48,827 bases of DNA from an uncultured Pseudomonadota bacterium (GTDB taxonomy: Bacteria > Pseudomonadota > Gammaproteobacteria > Xanthomonadales > Ahniellaceae): NCBI GenBank assembly GCA_937996755.1, contig CALKUS010000101.1, forward strand, positions 1-48,827, written 5' to 3'. The notes under the pieces are model-generated. The model made no database searches and was not told where the DNA came from. It saw only the letters and a list, made by a program, of their open reading frames with translations. Made by a program: the position numbers and the translations under genes. Positions 33,522 through 42,008 of the stretch are shown here, piece after piece (within the stretch, counting starts at the first letter, position 1; each line of letters opens with the position of its first letter).

Positions 33522-35591
33522 TTGCGCGCGTTCGATCCGATTGCCTTTTCGCTGTGGCTGTATGCCGCGCAGGCCTTTTCCGCGAGCGCGCTCGCCGTGG
33601 TGTTCGCCGGTTACTACCGCGCATTCCGCCGCGACTACCTCGGGCTGTGGTCGGTCGGCTTCTTCGCCATGGCGCTCTACCACGTGTGCGCCGGCATCGC
33701 GGTCGTGCTGCTGGTGACGCGCGCGGCCGGGCCCGCGGAGCGCCTCGGGCTGACGATCTATGCCCAGGTCGCGTCGTACCTGCACGTCGCGCTGCTCGCG
33801 ATGGGCACGCTCGCGATCGCCAACGGCAGGCGCTGGTCGCGCACGACGCTCGCCGTGGTGGCCGCGGTGGCCGTCGCGATCGCGCTCGCCTGTTCGCTCG
33901 TATTCCTCGACGAGCCGGCACCCGCGCCCTACCGCCTGTTCGCGCGCGTGGGGCTGAAACACCTCGCGACCGCGGCCGCCTTCGTCGCGCTCGCCACGGT
34001 GCTGCTGCGCGCGAGCGACACGAAGCGCGGCGTGGGGCGGCGCGCGACGGGCATCGCGTTCGGTGCCTGGGGCCTGGAACAGTTCGCGGTCTTCCTGCTG
34101 CTGCTGCGCCAGTCCCTGCATGGCTCGGACGTCAGCTGGACGCCGTTCCTGGGCATCGTCGACCTCGCCTGCCTCGTGTTCGCGGGCCTGGGCCTCGTGA
34201 TCTGGCTGCTCGACTCCGAACGCGCGCGTGCGGACGCCGCGTCGCGCCAGATCGAGCGCCTCGAGCGCTACGACGTGCTCACCGGACTGCCGAACGAGCG
34301 CAACCTGCGCGAGCGGATCGCCGCCGCGCTCGACCTCGCGCACGCGGACGGCACGACGGGCGCGCTGGTGCTCGTCGACATCGACCGGTTCGAGCTGCTG
34401 GTCGGATCGTCGCGCACCGCGACGGCCGAGCACGCGCTGATGATCGTCGCGGCGCGCCTGCAACGCGCGATGCCCGACGCGAAGATGCCGCGCCCGGCGC
34501 GGCTCGAAGGGCACCGCTTCGCCTACCTGCTGCCGCCGCAGTCGCGCGACGTCGGCGCCGAGCGCCTCGCGCTGGCCGTGCAGGCCGCGCTCGCCGAGCC
34601 GCTCGAGCTCGGCACCGCGCCGGGTCGCGCGCTGCAGCTCACGGCGAGCGTGGGCATCGCGCGCCTGCCCGCGCACGGCGAGAGCGCGGACGCGCTGCTG
34701 CAGAACGCGCAGCTCGCGATGGGACACGTGCGCGAGCGCGGTGGCAATGCGGTCGCGACGTTCGCGCCGGAGCTGCGCGCGCGCGCGCAGCAGCGCCTGG
34801 CGCTCGAAAGCGAGCTGCGGCGCGCGTTCGAGCGCCAGGAGTTCGTGCTGTTCTACCAGCCGGTCGTGCGACCGAAGGACCGCAAGCTCGAAGGTTTCGA
34901 GGCGCTCGTGCGCTGGCGCCATCCGGAGCGCGGCGTGCAGGCGCCGGGCGGCTTCCTCGGCGCGATCGAGGAGCTCGGCCTGCTGCCGGAGCTCGACGCG
35001 TGGGTGATGGACACGGCGTGCGCGCGCTGCGCGGCCTGGAACGAGTCGCGCGCGTCGCCGCTGTTCGTGGCCGTGAACGTGAGCGCACACAGCCTGAAGC
35101 TCGAGGACTTCAACATGCGCGTGGTCGACACGCTCATGCGCGCGGGCCTCGCCCCCGAGCTGCTCGACCTCGAGCTGACCGAATCGAGCGCGCTCGCGGA
35201 CGTCGAGCACGCGATCTCGGTGCTGAACGACCTGCGCGAAGTCGGCGTGGGCGCATCGCTCGACGATTTCGGCACGGGCTACTCGTCGCTGTCGCAACTG
35301 CGCCTGCTGCCGGTGCGCCGCGTGAAGCTCGACCGCAGCTTCATCGCCGACGCCGCCAACCTGCGCCGCGACGGCGCGATCGTGCGTGCGCTCGTCTCGC
35401 TCGCACACGGCCTCGGGCTGGAAGTGGTCGTGGAGGGCGTCGAGACCGAGGAACAGGTGCAGTTCTGCGTCCGCGCCGGCGCCGACTACGTCCAGGGCTA
35501 CTACTTTTCGGCGCCGATGGCGCTCGATGCGGCCAATCGCCTCGTCGCCGACCAGGACGGCGTGGTCCCGCTGGCGCGAGTCAAGGCGTAG
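33522..35591 (+). CDS. Membrane c-di-GMP phosphodiesterase, degenerate GGDEF plus intact EAL
   Basis: 689 residues from TTG 33522, which has AGGGGA seven bases upstream; no ATG lies near the start and the longer frame runs back across miaA. Residues about 5-231 hold seven hydrophobic helices. The GGDEF domain (about 247-415) has EGHRF at 329-333 in place of GGDEF, so it is not expected to make c-di-GMP. The EAL domain (about 430-680) keeps the catalytic set: EAL at 460-462, Asn519 (NVS), Glu551/Glu554 (ELTES), Asp581-Asp582 (DDFGTG), Lys602, Glu638 and QGYYF at 658-662. It should hydrolyse c-di-GMP in answer to a signal sensed in the membrane. It is divergent from miaA. Confidence 0.93.
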   Translation: MRAFDPIAFSLWLYAAQAFSASALAVVFAGYYRAFRRDYLGLWSVGFFAMALYHVCAGIAVVLLVTRAAGPAERLGLTIYAQVASYLHVALLAMGTLAIANGRRWSRTTLAVVAAVAVAIALACSLVFLDEPAPAPYRLFARVGLKHLATAAAFVALATVLLRASDTKRGVGRRATGIAFGAWGLEQFAVFLLLLRQSLHGSDVSWTPFLGIVDLACLVFAGLGLVIWLLDSERARADAASRQIERLERYDVLTGLPNERNLRERIAAALDLAHADGTTGALVLVDIDRFELLVGSSRTATAEHALMIVAARLQRAMPDAKMPRPARLEGHRFAYLLPPQSRDVGAERLALAVQAALAEPLELGTAPGRALQLTASVGIARLPAHGESADALLQNAQLAMGHVRERGGNAVATFAPELRARAQQRLALESELRRAFERQEFVLFYQPVVRPKDRKLEGFEALVRWRHPERGVQAPGGFLGAIEELGLLPELDAWVMDTACARCAAWNESRASPLFVAVNVSAHSLKLEDFNMRVVDTLMRAGLAPELLDLELTESSALADVEHAISVLNDLREVGVGASLDDFGTGYSSLSQLRLLPVRRVKLDRSFIADAANLRRDGAIVRALVSLAHGLGLEVVVEGVETEEQVQFCVRAGADYVQGYYFSAPMALDAANRLVADQDGVVPLARVKA

Positions 35592-35618
35592 TCACGGGCG
35601 CGTTCAGGACGGCTCTCC

Positions 35619-35624
35619 TATAAT
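35619..35624 (+). promoter_or_regulatory. TATAAT -10 element upstream of tdh
   Basis: A perfect TATAAT sits in the 70-base gap before tdh, within CCTATAATCCGCGC, about 38 bases before the ATG. No good -35 was found at the right distance. AAGGA at 35649-35653 is the ribosome binding site. Confidence 0.45.
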
Positions 35625-35661
35625 CCGCGCCCCGCTTCGAGTGCGCTGAAGGATCGCCGCC

Positions 35662-36696
35662 ATGGCACAGACGATGAAGGCCCTGGTCAAGAAAGAGGCC
35701 ACGAAGGGCATCTGGATGGAACAGGTGCCGCTGCCGGAGATCGGCCCGAACGACGTGCTGATCAAGCTCGAGAAGACCGCGATCTGCGGCACCGACCTGC
35801 ACATCTACAAGTGGGACGAGTGGTCGCAGCGCGTGATCAAGCCGGGCCTCGTGATCGGCCACGAGTTCGTCGGTCGCATCGTCGACATGGGCCCGGGCGT
35901 GCGCGGCTACCAGGTGGGCCAGCGCGTGTCGGCCGAGGGCCACATCGTGTGCGGCGTCTGCCGCAACTGCCGCGCGGGGAAGCAGCACCTCTGCCCGAAC
36001 ACCGTGGGCATCGGCGTGAACCGCCCGGGTGCGTTCGCCGAGTACATCGCGATGCCCGCATCGAACCTCTGGCCGATCCCGGACCAGATCCCGTCCGAGC
36101 TCGCCGCGTTCTTCGACCCGTACGGCAACGCGGCGCATTGCGCGCTCGAATTCGACGTGATCGGCGAGGACGTGCTGATCACGGGCGCGGGCCCGATCGG
36201 CATCATCGCCGCGGGCATCTGCAAGCACGTCGGCGCGCGCAACGTCGTGGTCACCGACGTGAACGACTACCGCCTGAAGCTCGCGGCCGACATGGGCGCG
36301 ACGCGCGTGGTGAACGTCTCGAAGCAGTCGCTGAAGGAAGTCGTGAAGGACCTCCACATGGAAGGCTTCGACGTCGGCCTCGAGATGAGCGGCAACCAGG
36401 CCGCGTTCAACGACATGCTCGACACCATGTACCACGGCGGCAAGATCGCGCTGCTCGGCATCCTGCCGAAAGGCGCCGGCATCGACTGGGACAAGGTGAT
36501 CTTCAAGGGCCTCACGCTGCACGGCATCTACGGCCGGCGCATGTACGAGACCTGGTACAAGATGACGCAGATGGTCCTCACCGGCTTCCCGCTCGGGAAG
36601 GTGCTCACGCACCAGGTGCACATCGACGACTTCCAGAAGGGCTTCGAGCTCATGGAGTCCGGCAATTGCGGCAAGGTCGTGTGTAGCTGGAACTGA
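35662..36696 (+). CDS. tdh: L-threonine 3-dehydrogenase
   Basis: NAD enzyme that oxidises L-threonine to 2-amino-3-ketobutyrate, which Kbl then cleaves to glycine and acetyl-CoA. The 344-residue product has the catalytic zinc residues Cys42 (CGTDLHIYKWDEW) and His67-Glu68, structural zinc cysteines 97, 100, 103 and 111, and the NAD fold GAGPIG. The specific HIYKWDEW stretch separates it from general alcohol dehydrogenases. kbl, normally adjacent, is 2.8 kb downstream on the same strand. Confidence 0.97.
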   Translation: MAQTMKALVKKEATKGIWMEQVPLPEIGPNDVLIKLEKTAICGTDLHIYKWDEWSQRVIKPGLVIGHEFVGRIVDMGPGVRGYQVGQRVSAEGHIVCGVCRNCRAGKQHLCPNTVGIGVNRPGAFAEYIAMPASNLWPIPDQIPSELAAFFDPYGNAAHCALEFDVIGEDVLITGAGPIGIIAAGICKHVGARNVVVTDVNDYRLKLAADMGATRVVNVSKQSLKEVVKDLHMEGFDVGLEMSGNQAAFNDMLDTMYHGGKIALLGILPKGAGIDWDKVIFKGLTLHGIYGRRMYETWYKMTQMVLTGFPLGKVLTHQVHIDDFQKGFELMESGNCGKVVCSWN

Positions 36697-36719
36697 CCTC
36701 GCGGCGCAGCCGCGAGGTC
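36695..36719 (+). terminator. Hairpin overlapping the tdh stop codon
   Basis: GACCTCGCGG-cgcag-CCGCGAGGTC is a perfect 10-base stem with a 5-base loop that begins inside the tdh stop codon (36694-36696). No T-tract follows. It abuts the next repeat. Confidence 0.55.
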
Positions 36720-36796
36720 ATCCTGACGCGCGCAGCGCGGAAGGATCTCGAGTCGCGAAGATGTCGAAAGCGAGATCCCTCACGTTGTTCGGGATG
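36717..36796. repeat. Imperfect 80-base palindromic repeat (GTCATCC...GGGATGAC)
   Basis: GTCATCC at the left end and GGGATGAC at the right end are inverted, and inside them GGATCTCG at about 36743 mirrors CGAGATCC at about 36770. The interior is imperfect. The layout resembles the widespread short palindromic repeats of Xanthomonadales. The first codons of the next reading frame lie inside it. Confidence 0.65.
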
Positions 36797-38140
36797 ACAC
36801 TGTGGTCGTCGTGGGCAACCGTGGCCCATGCTGCGATGTGCACCGCCCCCGGCGAGCTCTACGCGACCGAGCTCGTCGATCCCGCGCTGCTCTCGAGCAA
36901 CCTGCACACGGTGCGCCCGTGCGCCGTCGTGCACGGCCACCTCGCGCGCTACACGCTCGACACGCCGTTCGGCGCGTTCGACGCCGAAGGCGTCGAGATG
37001 CTCGAAGTGCGCGTGTCCGAGCTGCCCGCGATCGAGGCGCTCGCCGAGCGCGACGCGACCGGGGTGGCCGGTGCCGCGCTCGCCGCCGGCGGCGGCGACG
37101 TGGTGAAGGGCGCGGCGCGCATCGCCGCGAACCCGATCGACACCGCGAAGCGCGCGCCGCTCGGCGCGTGGCGCTTCTTCCAGCGACGCTTCGAGAAATA
37201 CGTCGATCGCGCGCAACGGCTCGGCCAACGCGTCGCCGACGAGACGTTCGACCGTGGCGACGCGTACGACCGCGTCGCGACGCGGCCCGGCGTCGTCCCG
37301 CCAGTCGAGGCAGGACCGGAGCGCACGTGGTGGCGCAGCGGCGCGCGCGAGGCCGGCCGCTACGTGCGCGGCGAGCTCGGTTACGGGCGTGCGCGCCGGA
37401 CGTGGGCGCGCCGACTCGGCGTTGACCCGTACACGACGAACCCGTGGCTCGACGCGCGGCTCGACAGGCTGGCATGGGCTGCCGTCGCGGGTGAGCAGGC
37501 CGCCGACCTCGCGCTCGGTGCGATCACCGGCCCGGCCGCCACGGTGCTGTCCGCGTCGCGCCGGCTGGACGACTGGGCCTGGTCGCTCGATCCGGACGCG
37601 ATCGCCGAACGCAGCTCGCAGCGCCTGCGCGCGCTCGGCTGCGACGAGCTCGTGACGCGCCGCTTCGTTCGCGACGGACGATTCTCGCCGCCGCAGCAGG
37701 GCGCGCTCGTCGACGCGCTCGTCGCGCTCGCACCGGCATCCGGCTGCGACGACGTGCTGGAGCTCGCCACCGCGCTGCGCGGCGAAACGGAGGCGCGCTA
37801 CCTCGTGGCCGCGTTGCGGCTCGCGCAGGCGGCGCAACTTCCGCATGACGGGCGTCCGCGGCTCGTGCTCGTGGGCACGTCGGTCGCGCTCCGCACGGGC
37901 GCGGCGAGCGACGCCCCGCTCGTGTTGCCGCTGCCCGTGGACTGGCTGCAGTGGACGCGCGAAACCGCGACGTTCTTCGCGCTGCCCGAGTGGCGCATCG
38001 CCGATCGCACCGTGCTCGTCGCGGGACAGGCCTCGCCGCGCGCGCGCCGCGCACTCGCGCGCCGCGGCTTCAGCGTCGTGGAGCGCCAGCCGTACGAAGG
38101 CGCCCCGCCCTATCGCCGCGACGGTTACGGCGCGCGCTGA
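36761..38140 (+). CDS. Exported protein of unknown function whose start lies in a repeat
   Basis: 459 residues if the ATG at 36761 is used. Residues 1-24 (MSKARSLTLFGMTLWSSW onward, ending AHA) look like a signal peptide; an inner ATG at 36794 would leave a 13-residue one. Two cysteines follow early (CTAPGELYATEL and RPCAVVHGHL). The middle is rich in Ala and Arg and probably helical; the C-terminus has VLVGTSVALRTGA and PLPVDWLQWTRETATFFALPEW. No family was recognised. It lies between tdh and kbl, and its stop is six bases from the convergent deiminase gene. Confidence 0.7.
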   Translation: MSKARSLTLFGMTLWSSWATVAHAAMCTAPGELYATELVDPALLSSNLHTVRPCAVVHGHLARYTLDTPFGAFDAEGVEMLEVRVSELPAIEALAERDATGVAGAALAAGGGDVVKGAARIAANPIDTAKRAPLGAWRFFQRRFEKYVDRAQRLGQRVADETFDRGDAYDRVATRPGVVPPVEAGPERTWWRSGAREAGRYVRGELGYGRARRTWARRLGVDPYTTNPWLDARLDRLAWAAVAGEQAADLALGAITGPAATVLSASRRLDDWAWSLDPDAIAERSSQRLRALGCDELVTRRFVRDGRFSPPQQGALVDALVALAPASGCDDVLELATALRGETEARYLVAALRLAQAAQLPHDGRPRLVLVGTSVALRTGAASDAPLVLPLPVDWLQWTRETATFFALPEWRIADRTVLVAGQASPRARRALARRGFSVVERQPYEGAPPYRRDGYGAR

Positions 38141-38146
38141 CCCGCG

Positions 38147-39355
38147 TCACTCGAAGCCGTCGGACAGCAACGCCGGCAGGATGCCCATGCGCGGCACGTG
38201 CATGACGATGCAGTGGATCGCGCCGGCGGACGGGATGATGTTCGCGCAGTTCACGGTCACGATCGTCTTGTCCTCGAACGCCGCCGCGTAGGTGTTCGCG
38301 GCCTGCGTGTTCTCGGCGCCCGTGCCGCTCGGCGTCTGGCTGCTGTTGAAGCGGCACACCATCACGATGTTGTTGATCACCACGCCGTTCGCGTAGGTGA
38401 AATGCGTGCCGCCGGATTGCCAGCCGGGGGTGCGGTAGACCGTCATGCCCTCCGCCGCGCGCGCCGCCGCGAAGTCGTTCGAGATCGTCGCGGGCGTGCC
38501 GACGGACGCGGGGTACTGGCTGACGATCACCTCGTCGTCGTCGACCGGGTAGATCCACATGTCGATGTGCTGCGTCGAGTCGAACGATGTCGGGAACGCG
38601 GGCACGATCGCCACGTCCAGCCCCTGGTACTGCGTGTACAGGTCGCGGATCTCCTGTGCCGTGCGCGCGGGATTCTCGTTCTGGATCAGTTGCGTCATGA
38701 ACGCGCGGCGATTCGCGAACAGGTGGAAATTACCGCCGCCGTGCACGAGCGGGATGTCGTAGCGCGGCTCGCCGGTGACGGCCGCCCAGGTGATCGGGAA
38801 GCGATCGTCGCCGTTGCGACCGGTGCGGTTGTAGACGTGGTCGATGGCGGCGCGCACGCCGTCGTTGTCGACGAAGCGCGGCCCGTAGTCGCGCATCCAG
38901 ACGTTGCAGCCCGTTTCCACGCCGGTGCACGCCTGGGTGATGAACTGCACGCGCGACAGGTTCGCGCCCGCCGTCGTGAGTGTCGTCGTGGCGGAAGACT
39001 GCTGCGCGGCGCCCGTCACGACGATGTACATCTTCGCGTCGGGTGTGAGCGTGGTGACCGCGACGGTCATTTCCGTGAGCAGCGCGTTCTGCTGCCCCCA
39101 GCGGACGATCAGGCCGTCGTTCTCCTCGTATTCGGCCTGCGCGCGCACCAGGCCGGTGGGCGGCGCGCTCGGGACCGCCGGCAGCGCCGGGCGCGCGAGC
39201 GCGCGCTCGGCCGCCGTCCCGCCGCGCGGCGGCGTCGGCGAGTCGTCGCGGATGGATTCGAGGTAGGCCGGATCGACGAGCGTCCCGGTCCAGACGCCGG
39301 ACGCGGCGGCGGCAGGCGCACAGGCGAGCACGGCGATGAAGGCGAGAAGGCGCAC
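38147..39355 (-). CDS. Exported arginine-deiminase-family protein (agmatine/peptidylarginine deiminase) with C-terminal DGFE tag
   Basis: 402 residues from GTG 39355, which begins a signal peptide (RLLAFIAVLACAPAAAASG). The catalytic domain has the bacterial PAD/agmatine-deiminase residues: WMRDYGP (153-159, Asp157), HGGGNF (205-210), the HID pair (His263, Asp265) in TQHIDMWIYP, and a C-terminal Cys382 in AIHCIVMHVP. Agmatine deiminases are normally cytosolic; a signal peptide points instead to a secreted deiminase acting on arginine of peptides or on agmatine outside the cell. The protein ends LLSDGFE. An ATG at 39412 would place about 19 residues before the signal. Confidence 0.88.
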   Translation of the reverse strand: MRLLAFIAVLACAPAAAASGVWTGTLVDPAYLESIRDDSPTPPRGGTAAERALARPALPAVPSAPPTGLVRAQAEYEENDGLIVRWGQQNALLTEMTVAVTTLTPDAKMYIVVTGAAQQSSATTTLTTAGANLSRVQFITQACTGVETGCNVWMRDYGPRFVDNDGVRAAIDHVYNRTGRNGDDRFPITWAAVTGEPRYDIPLVHGGGNFHLFANRRAFMTQLIQNENPARTAQEIRDLYTQYQGLDVAIVPAFPTSFDSTQHIDMWIYPVDDDEVIVSQYPASVGTPATISNDFAAARAAEGMTVYRTPGWQSGGTHFTYANGVVINNIVMVCRFNSSQTPSGTGAENTQAANTYAAAFEDKTIVTVNCANIIPSAGAIHCIVMHVPRMGILPALLSDGFE

Positions 39356-39401
39356 GATTCGTTCCCCGGGGCCGGCAGCGTGGCGAGGATAGCAGCCGAG
39401 G

Positions 39402-39430
39402 TTCCCCGCCATTCCGCGATCCGCGACAAT
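39402..39430 (+). promoter_or_regulatory. Candidate promoter of kbl
   Basis: TTCCCC at 39402-39407 and GACAAT at 39425-39430 are 17 bases apart, upstream of a GGAGG-type ribosome binding site and the kbl ATG at 39457. The -35 is weak. kbl therefore does not depend on the tdh promoter. Confidence 0.35.
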
Positions 39431-39456
39431 GCCGCCTCGCCCCGGAGGATCGAGCC

Positions 39457-40647
39457 ATGGACACGAGCACCCGCGACCGCCTGCAGGGCGAGCTGGACGA
39501 AATCCGCGCGCAGGGCCTGTTCAAGACCGAGCGCATCATCGCGTCGCCGCAGTCGTCCGAGATCGTGCTGGCCGACGGCCGGCGCGTGCTGAACTTCTGC
39601 GCGAACAACTACCTCGGGCTCGCCGACCACCCCGACCTCGTCGCGGCCGCGAAGCGCGGGCTCGACTCGCACGGCTTCGGCATGGCCTCCGTGCGCTTCA
39701 TCTGCGGGACGCAGGACATCCATGCCGAGCTCGAGCGCGCGATCTCGAAGTTCTTCGGCACCGAGGACACGATCCTCTATACCTCCTGCTTCGACGCGAA
39801 CGGCGGCCTGTTCGAGACGATCCTGGGCGAAGCCGACGCGGTGATCTCCGACGCGTTGAACCACGCGTCGATCATCGACGGCATCCGCTTGTGCAAGGCG
39901 CAGCGCTACCGCTACGCGAACGGCGACATGGCCGAGCTCGAGCAGCACCTCGTCGCGGCGAAGGGCGCGCGCACGCGCCTCATTGCCACCGACGGCGTGT
40001 TCTCGATGGACGGTTTCATCGCGAAGCTCGACGAAATCGGCGCGCTGAAGAAGAAGCACAACGCCCTGCTGATGGTCGACGATTCCCACGCCACCGGCTT
40101 CGTCGGCAGGAACGGCCGCGGCAGCGCGGAGCTGCACGGCGTGATGGGCGAGGTCGACGTGTTCACCTCGACGCTCGGCAAGGCGATGGGCGGCTCCTCG
40201 GGCGGCTTCACGACCGGCCGCAAGGAGATCGTCGCGATGCTCCGGCAGCGCTCGCGCCCGTACCTGTTCTCGAACTCGGTGCCGCCGCCGCTCGTCACGG
40301 CGAGCCTGAAGGCATTCGAGATGATCGACTCCGCCAGCGAACTGCGCGCCAGGCTGGAAGGGAACACGAAATACTTCCGCGAGCGCATGGCCGCAGCCGG
40401 TTTCGAGATCAAGCCGGGCGTGCATCCGATCGTCCCCGTGATGACGCACGACGCGAAGGTGGCGCAGGCGCTGGCCGCGGGCCTGCTCGAGGAAGGCATC
40501 TACGTGATCGGATTCTTCTTCCCGGTGGTGCCGAAAGGCCAGGCGCGCATCCGCACGCAGATGTCGGCCGCGCACACGCGCGAGCACCTCGACACCGCGA
40601 TCGCGGCGTTCACGAAAGTCGGCAAGAAGGTCGGATTGCTGAAATGA
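39457..40647 (+). CDS. kbl: 2-amino-3-ketobutyrate CoA ligase (glycine C-acetyltransferase)
   Basis: PLP enzyme that splits 2-amino-3-ketobutyrate with CoA into glycine and acetyl-CoA, the second step of threonine catabolism after Tdh. The 396-residue product has the PLP Lys242 in STLGKAMGGSSGG, ANNYLGLADHPDL, the SVRFICGTQDIHAELE stretch and DDSHATGFVG. GGAGG precedes the ATG. The next gene overlaps its stop by four bases (ATGA at 40644-40647), so the two are co-transcribed. Confidence 0.97.
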   Translation: MDTSTRDRLQGELDEIRAQGLFKTERIIASPQSSEIVLADGRRVLNFCANNYLGLADHPDLVAAAKRGLDSHGFGMASVRFICGTQDIHAELERAISKFFGTEDTILYTSCFDANGGLFETILGEADAVISDALNHASIIDGIRLCKAQRYRYANGDMAELEQHLVAAKGARTRLIATDGVFSMDGFIAKLDEIGALKKKHNALLMVDDSHATGFVGRNGRGSAELHGVMGEVDVFTSTLGKAMGGSSGGFTTGRKEIVAMLRQRSRPYLFSNSVPPPLVTASLKAFEMIDSASELRARLEGNTKYFRERMAAAGFEIKPGVHPIVPVMTHDAKVAQALAAGLLEEGIYVIGFFFPVVPKGQARIRTQMSAAHTREHLDTAIAAFTKVGKKVGLLK

Positions 40648-42005
40648 AGCGGGTCGCGTCGACGCTGCTGCTCCTTGCCTGCCTTGTCGACGCGAACGCC
40701 GCGACGATCGAGGTAAACACGACCGGATCGTCGGACACCGGTTGCACGCTCGAGGATGCGATTGTCGCGGCCAACCAGAACCTCGCCGTCGGAGCCTGCG
40801 CCGCGGGCCAGGCGCCGCCGGTCGTTGATCGGATCGCGTTCGCGATACCGCCATTCGACGGCAGCGTGAAGACGATCAGCAGCGACGACTTGCCCGCGAT
40901 CACCGGGGCCGTCCTGATCGATGGCCTCACGCAGCCGGGGTCGTCCTGCAGCGGCGGGTTCCCGACACTGCGAATTGCGGTGACCGGTCCCGCCGACGCC
41001 GTCGGACTCCAGGTCAGCGGCGCCGACGTCACGGTCCGCGGCGTGGCGATCTACGGGTTCATGGACCAGGTATTCGCCTCCAGTGCGGGGTCGGGCGCCC
41101 AGCGCCTGGTCCTGCAATGCAACGTCATCGGCATGTTTCCCGACGGGACGACGGCGGGTGCCAACGGTTCTTCCGCGTTTTCGCGAGGCGTTGTCCTCTC
41201 CAACACCGGCGGCAACCTGATCGGGACCGACGGCGATGGCGTGAACGACGCGGCGGAAGGCAACTGGATCGCCGGCAACGCACGGCAGATCACGATTTTC
41301 AGCGTGATCGATCCCATCAGCGGAAATCGCGTTTCGGGCAACCGCATCGGAACGAACGCTGCCGGCACGGCCGCGCCGATCGGTTCGATCCAGCACTACG
41401 GGATCTGGCTCAAGGAAGGCGTCGGTCGTGCCACCATCGGCGGCGACGGCGTCGGCGCCTCGGATGCGCTGGAAGCGAACGTCGTGGCGTACCAGGTCGC
41501 GACGACATCCGGGGACGGTGGCGGGATCGTCGTCTCGGACAGCTCGACGGGCGTGACGATCCGCGGCAACTCCATCTTCGCCAACACGACGCTGGACATC
41601 GATCTCGCCGGATTCAACGACGAAGGCCACATCGAACCGAACGATCCGCTGGACGCCGACACCGGGCCGAACGAATTCCAGAATCGACCCACGATCGACA
41701 GCGTCACGCGTGTCGGGGCCAGCGTCCGGATCGTCGGGGCGCTCGCCAGCGCCGCGTCGGCCGACTACGAGATCGAACTCTTCGGAAACGCCCGGTGCAA
41801 TGCCTCCGGCTATGGCCCCGGGGAGCGACCGATCGCGTCGACAGCGGTGCACACGGACGCGTCGGGACACGCCGACTTCGACATCACCGCACTCGACCCA
41901 GCGGCCGCTTCGGTAACGGCGCTGGCCACCGACGTCGCCGGCAACACCTCGGAATTCTCGGAATGTGCATCCGTCGTGCTGTTGCGCGACGGCTTCGAAG
42001 GCTGA
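40644..42005 (+). CDS. Exported right-handed beta-helix protein with C-terminal DGFEG tag
   Basis: 453 residues with a signal peptide (MKRVASTLLLLACLVDANA). The start of the mature part, TIEVNTTGSSDTGCTLEDAIVAAN, is the CSLREAI-like opening of polymorphic or surface beta-helix proteins. Repeated rungs follow (VTVRGVAIYGF, RVSGNRIGTNAAGT, VTIRGNSIFANT). A C-terminal Ig-like part (about 350-445) includes ATDVAGNTSEFSECASVV. It ends LLRDGFEG. The coupling to kbl by a four-base overlap has no obvious functional reason. No catalytic residues were seen; a surface or matrix role is a guess. Confidence 0.82.
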   Translation: MKRVASTLLLLACLVDANAATIEVNTTGSSDTGCTLEDAIVAANQNLAVGACAAGQAPPVVDRIAFAIPPFDGSVKTISSDDLPAITGAVLIDGLTQPGSSCSGGFPTLRIAVTGPADAVGLQVSGADVTVRGVAIYGFMDQVFASSAGSGAQRLVLQCNVIGMFPDGTTAGANGSSAFSRGVVLSNTGGNLIGTDGDGVNDAAEGNWIAGNARQITIFSVIDPISGNRVSGNRIGTNAAGTAAPIGSIQHYGIWLKEGVGRATIGGDGVGASDALEANVVAYQVATTSGDGGGIVVSDSSTGVTIRGNSIFANTTLDIDLAGFNDEGHIEPNDPLDADTGPNEFQNRPTIDSVTRVGASVRIVGALASAASADYEIELFGNARCNASGYGPGERPIASTAVHTDASGHADFDITALDPAAASVTALATDVAGNTSEFSECASVVLLRDGFEG

Positions 42006-42008
42006 GCG

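Noticed and set aside
32016..35408. Minus-strand open frame of 1130 codons across hfq, miaA and the EAL gene
   Set aside because: It crosses three well-supported genes in other frames and resembles no protein.
35619..35624. Paired -35 element for the tdh promoter
   Set aside because: Positions 16-18 bases upstream are GC-rich and do not resemble TTGACA, so only the -10 was annotated.
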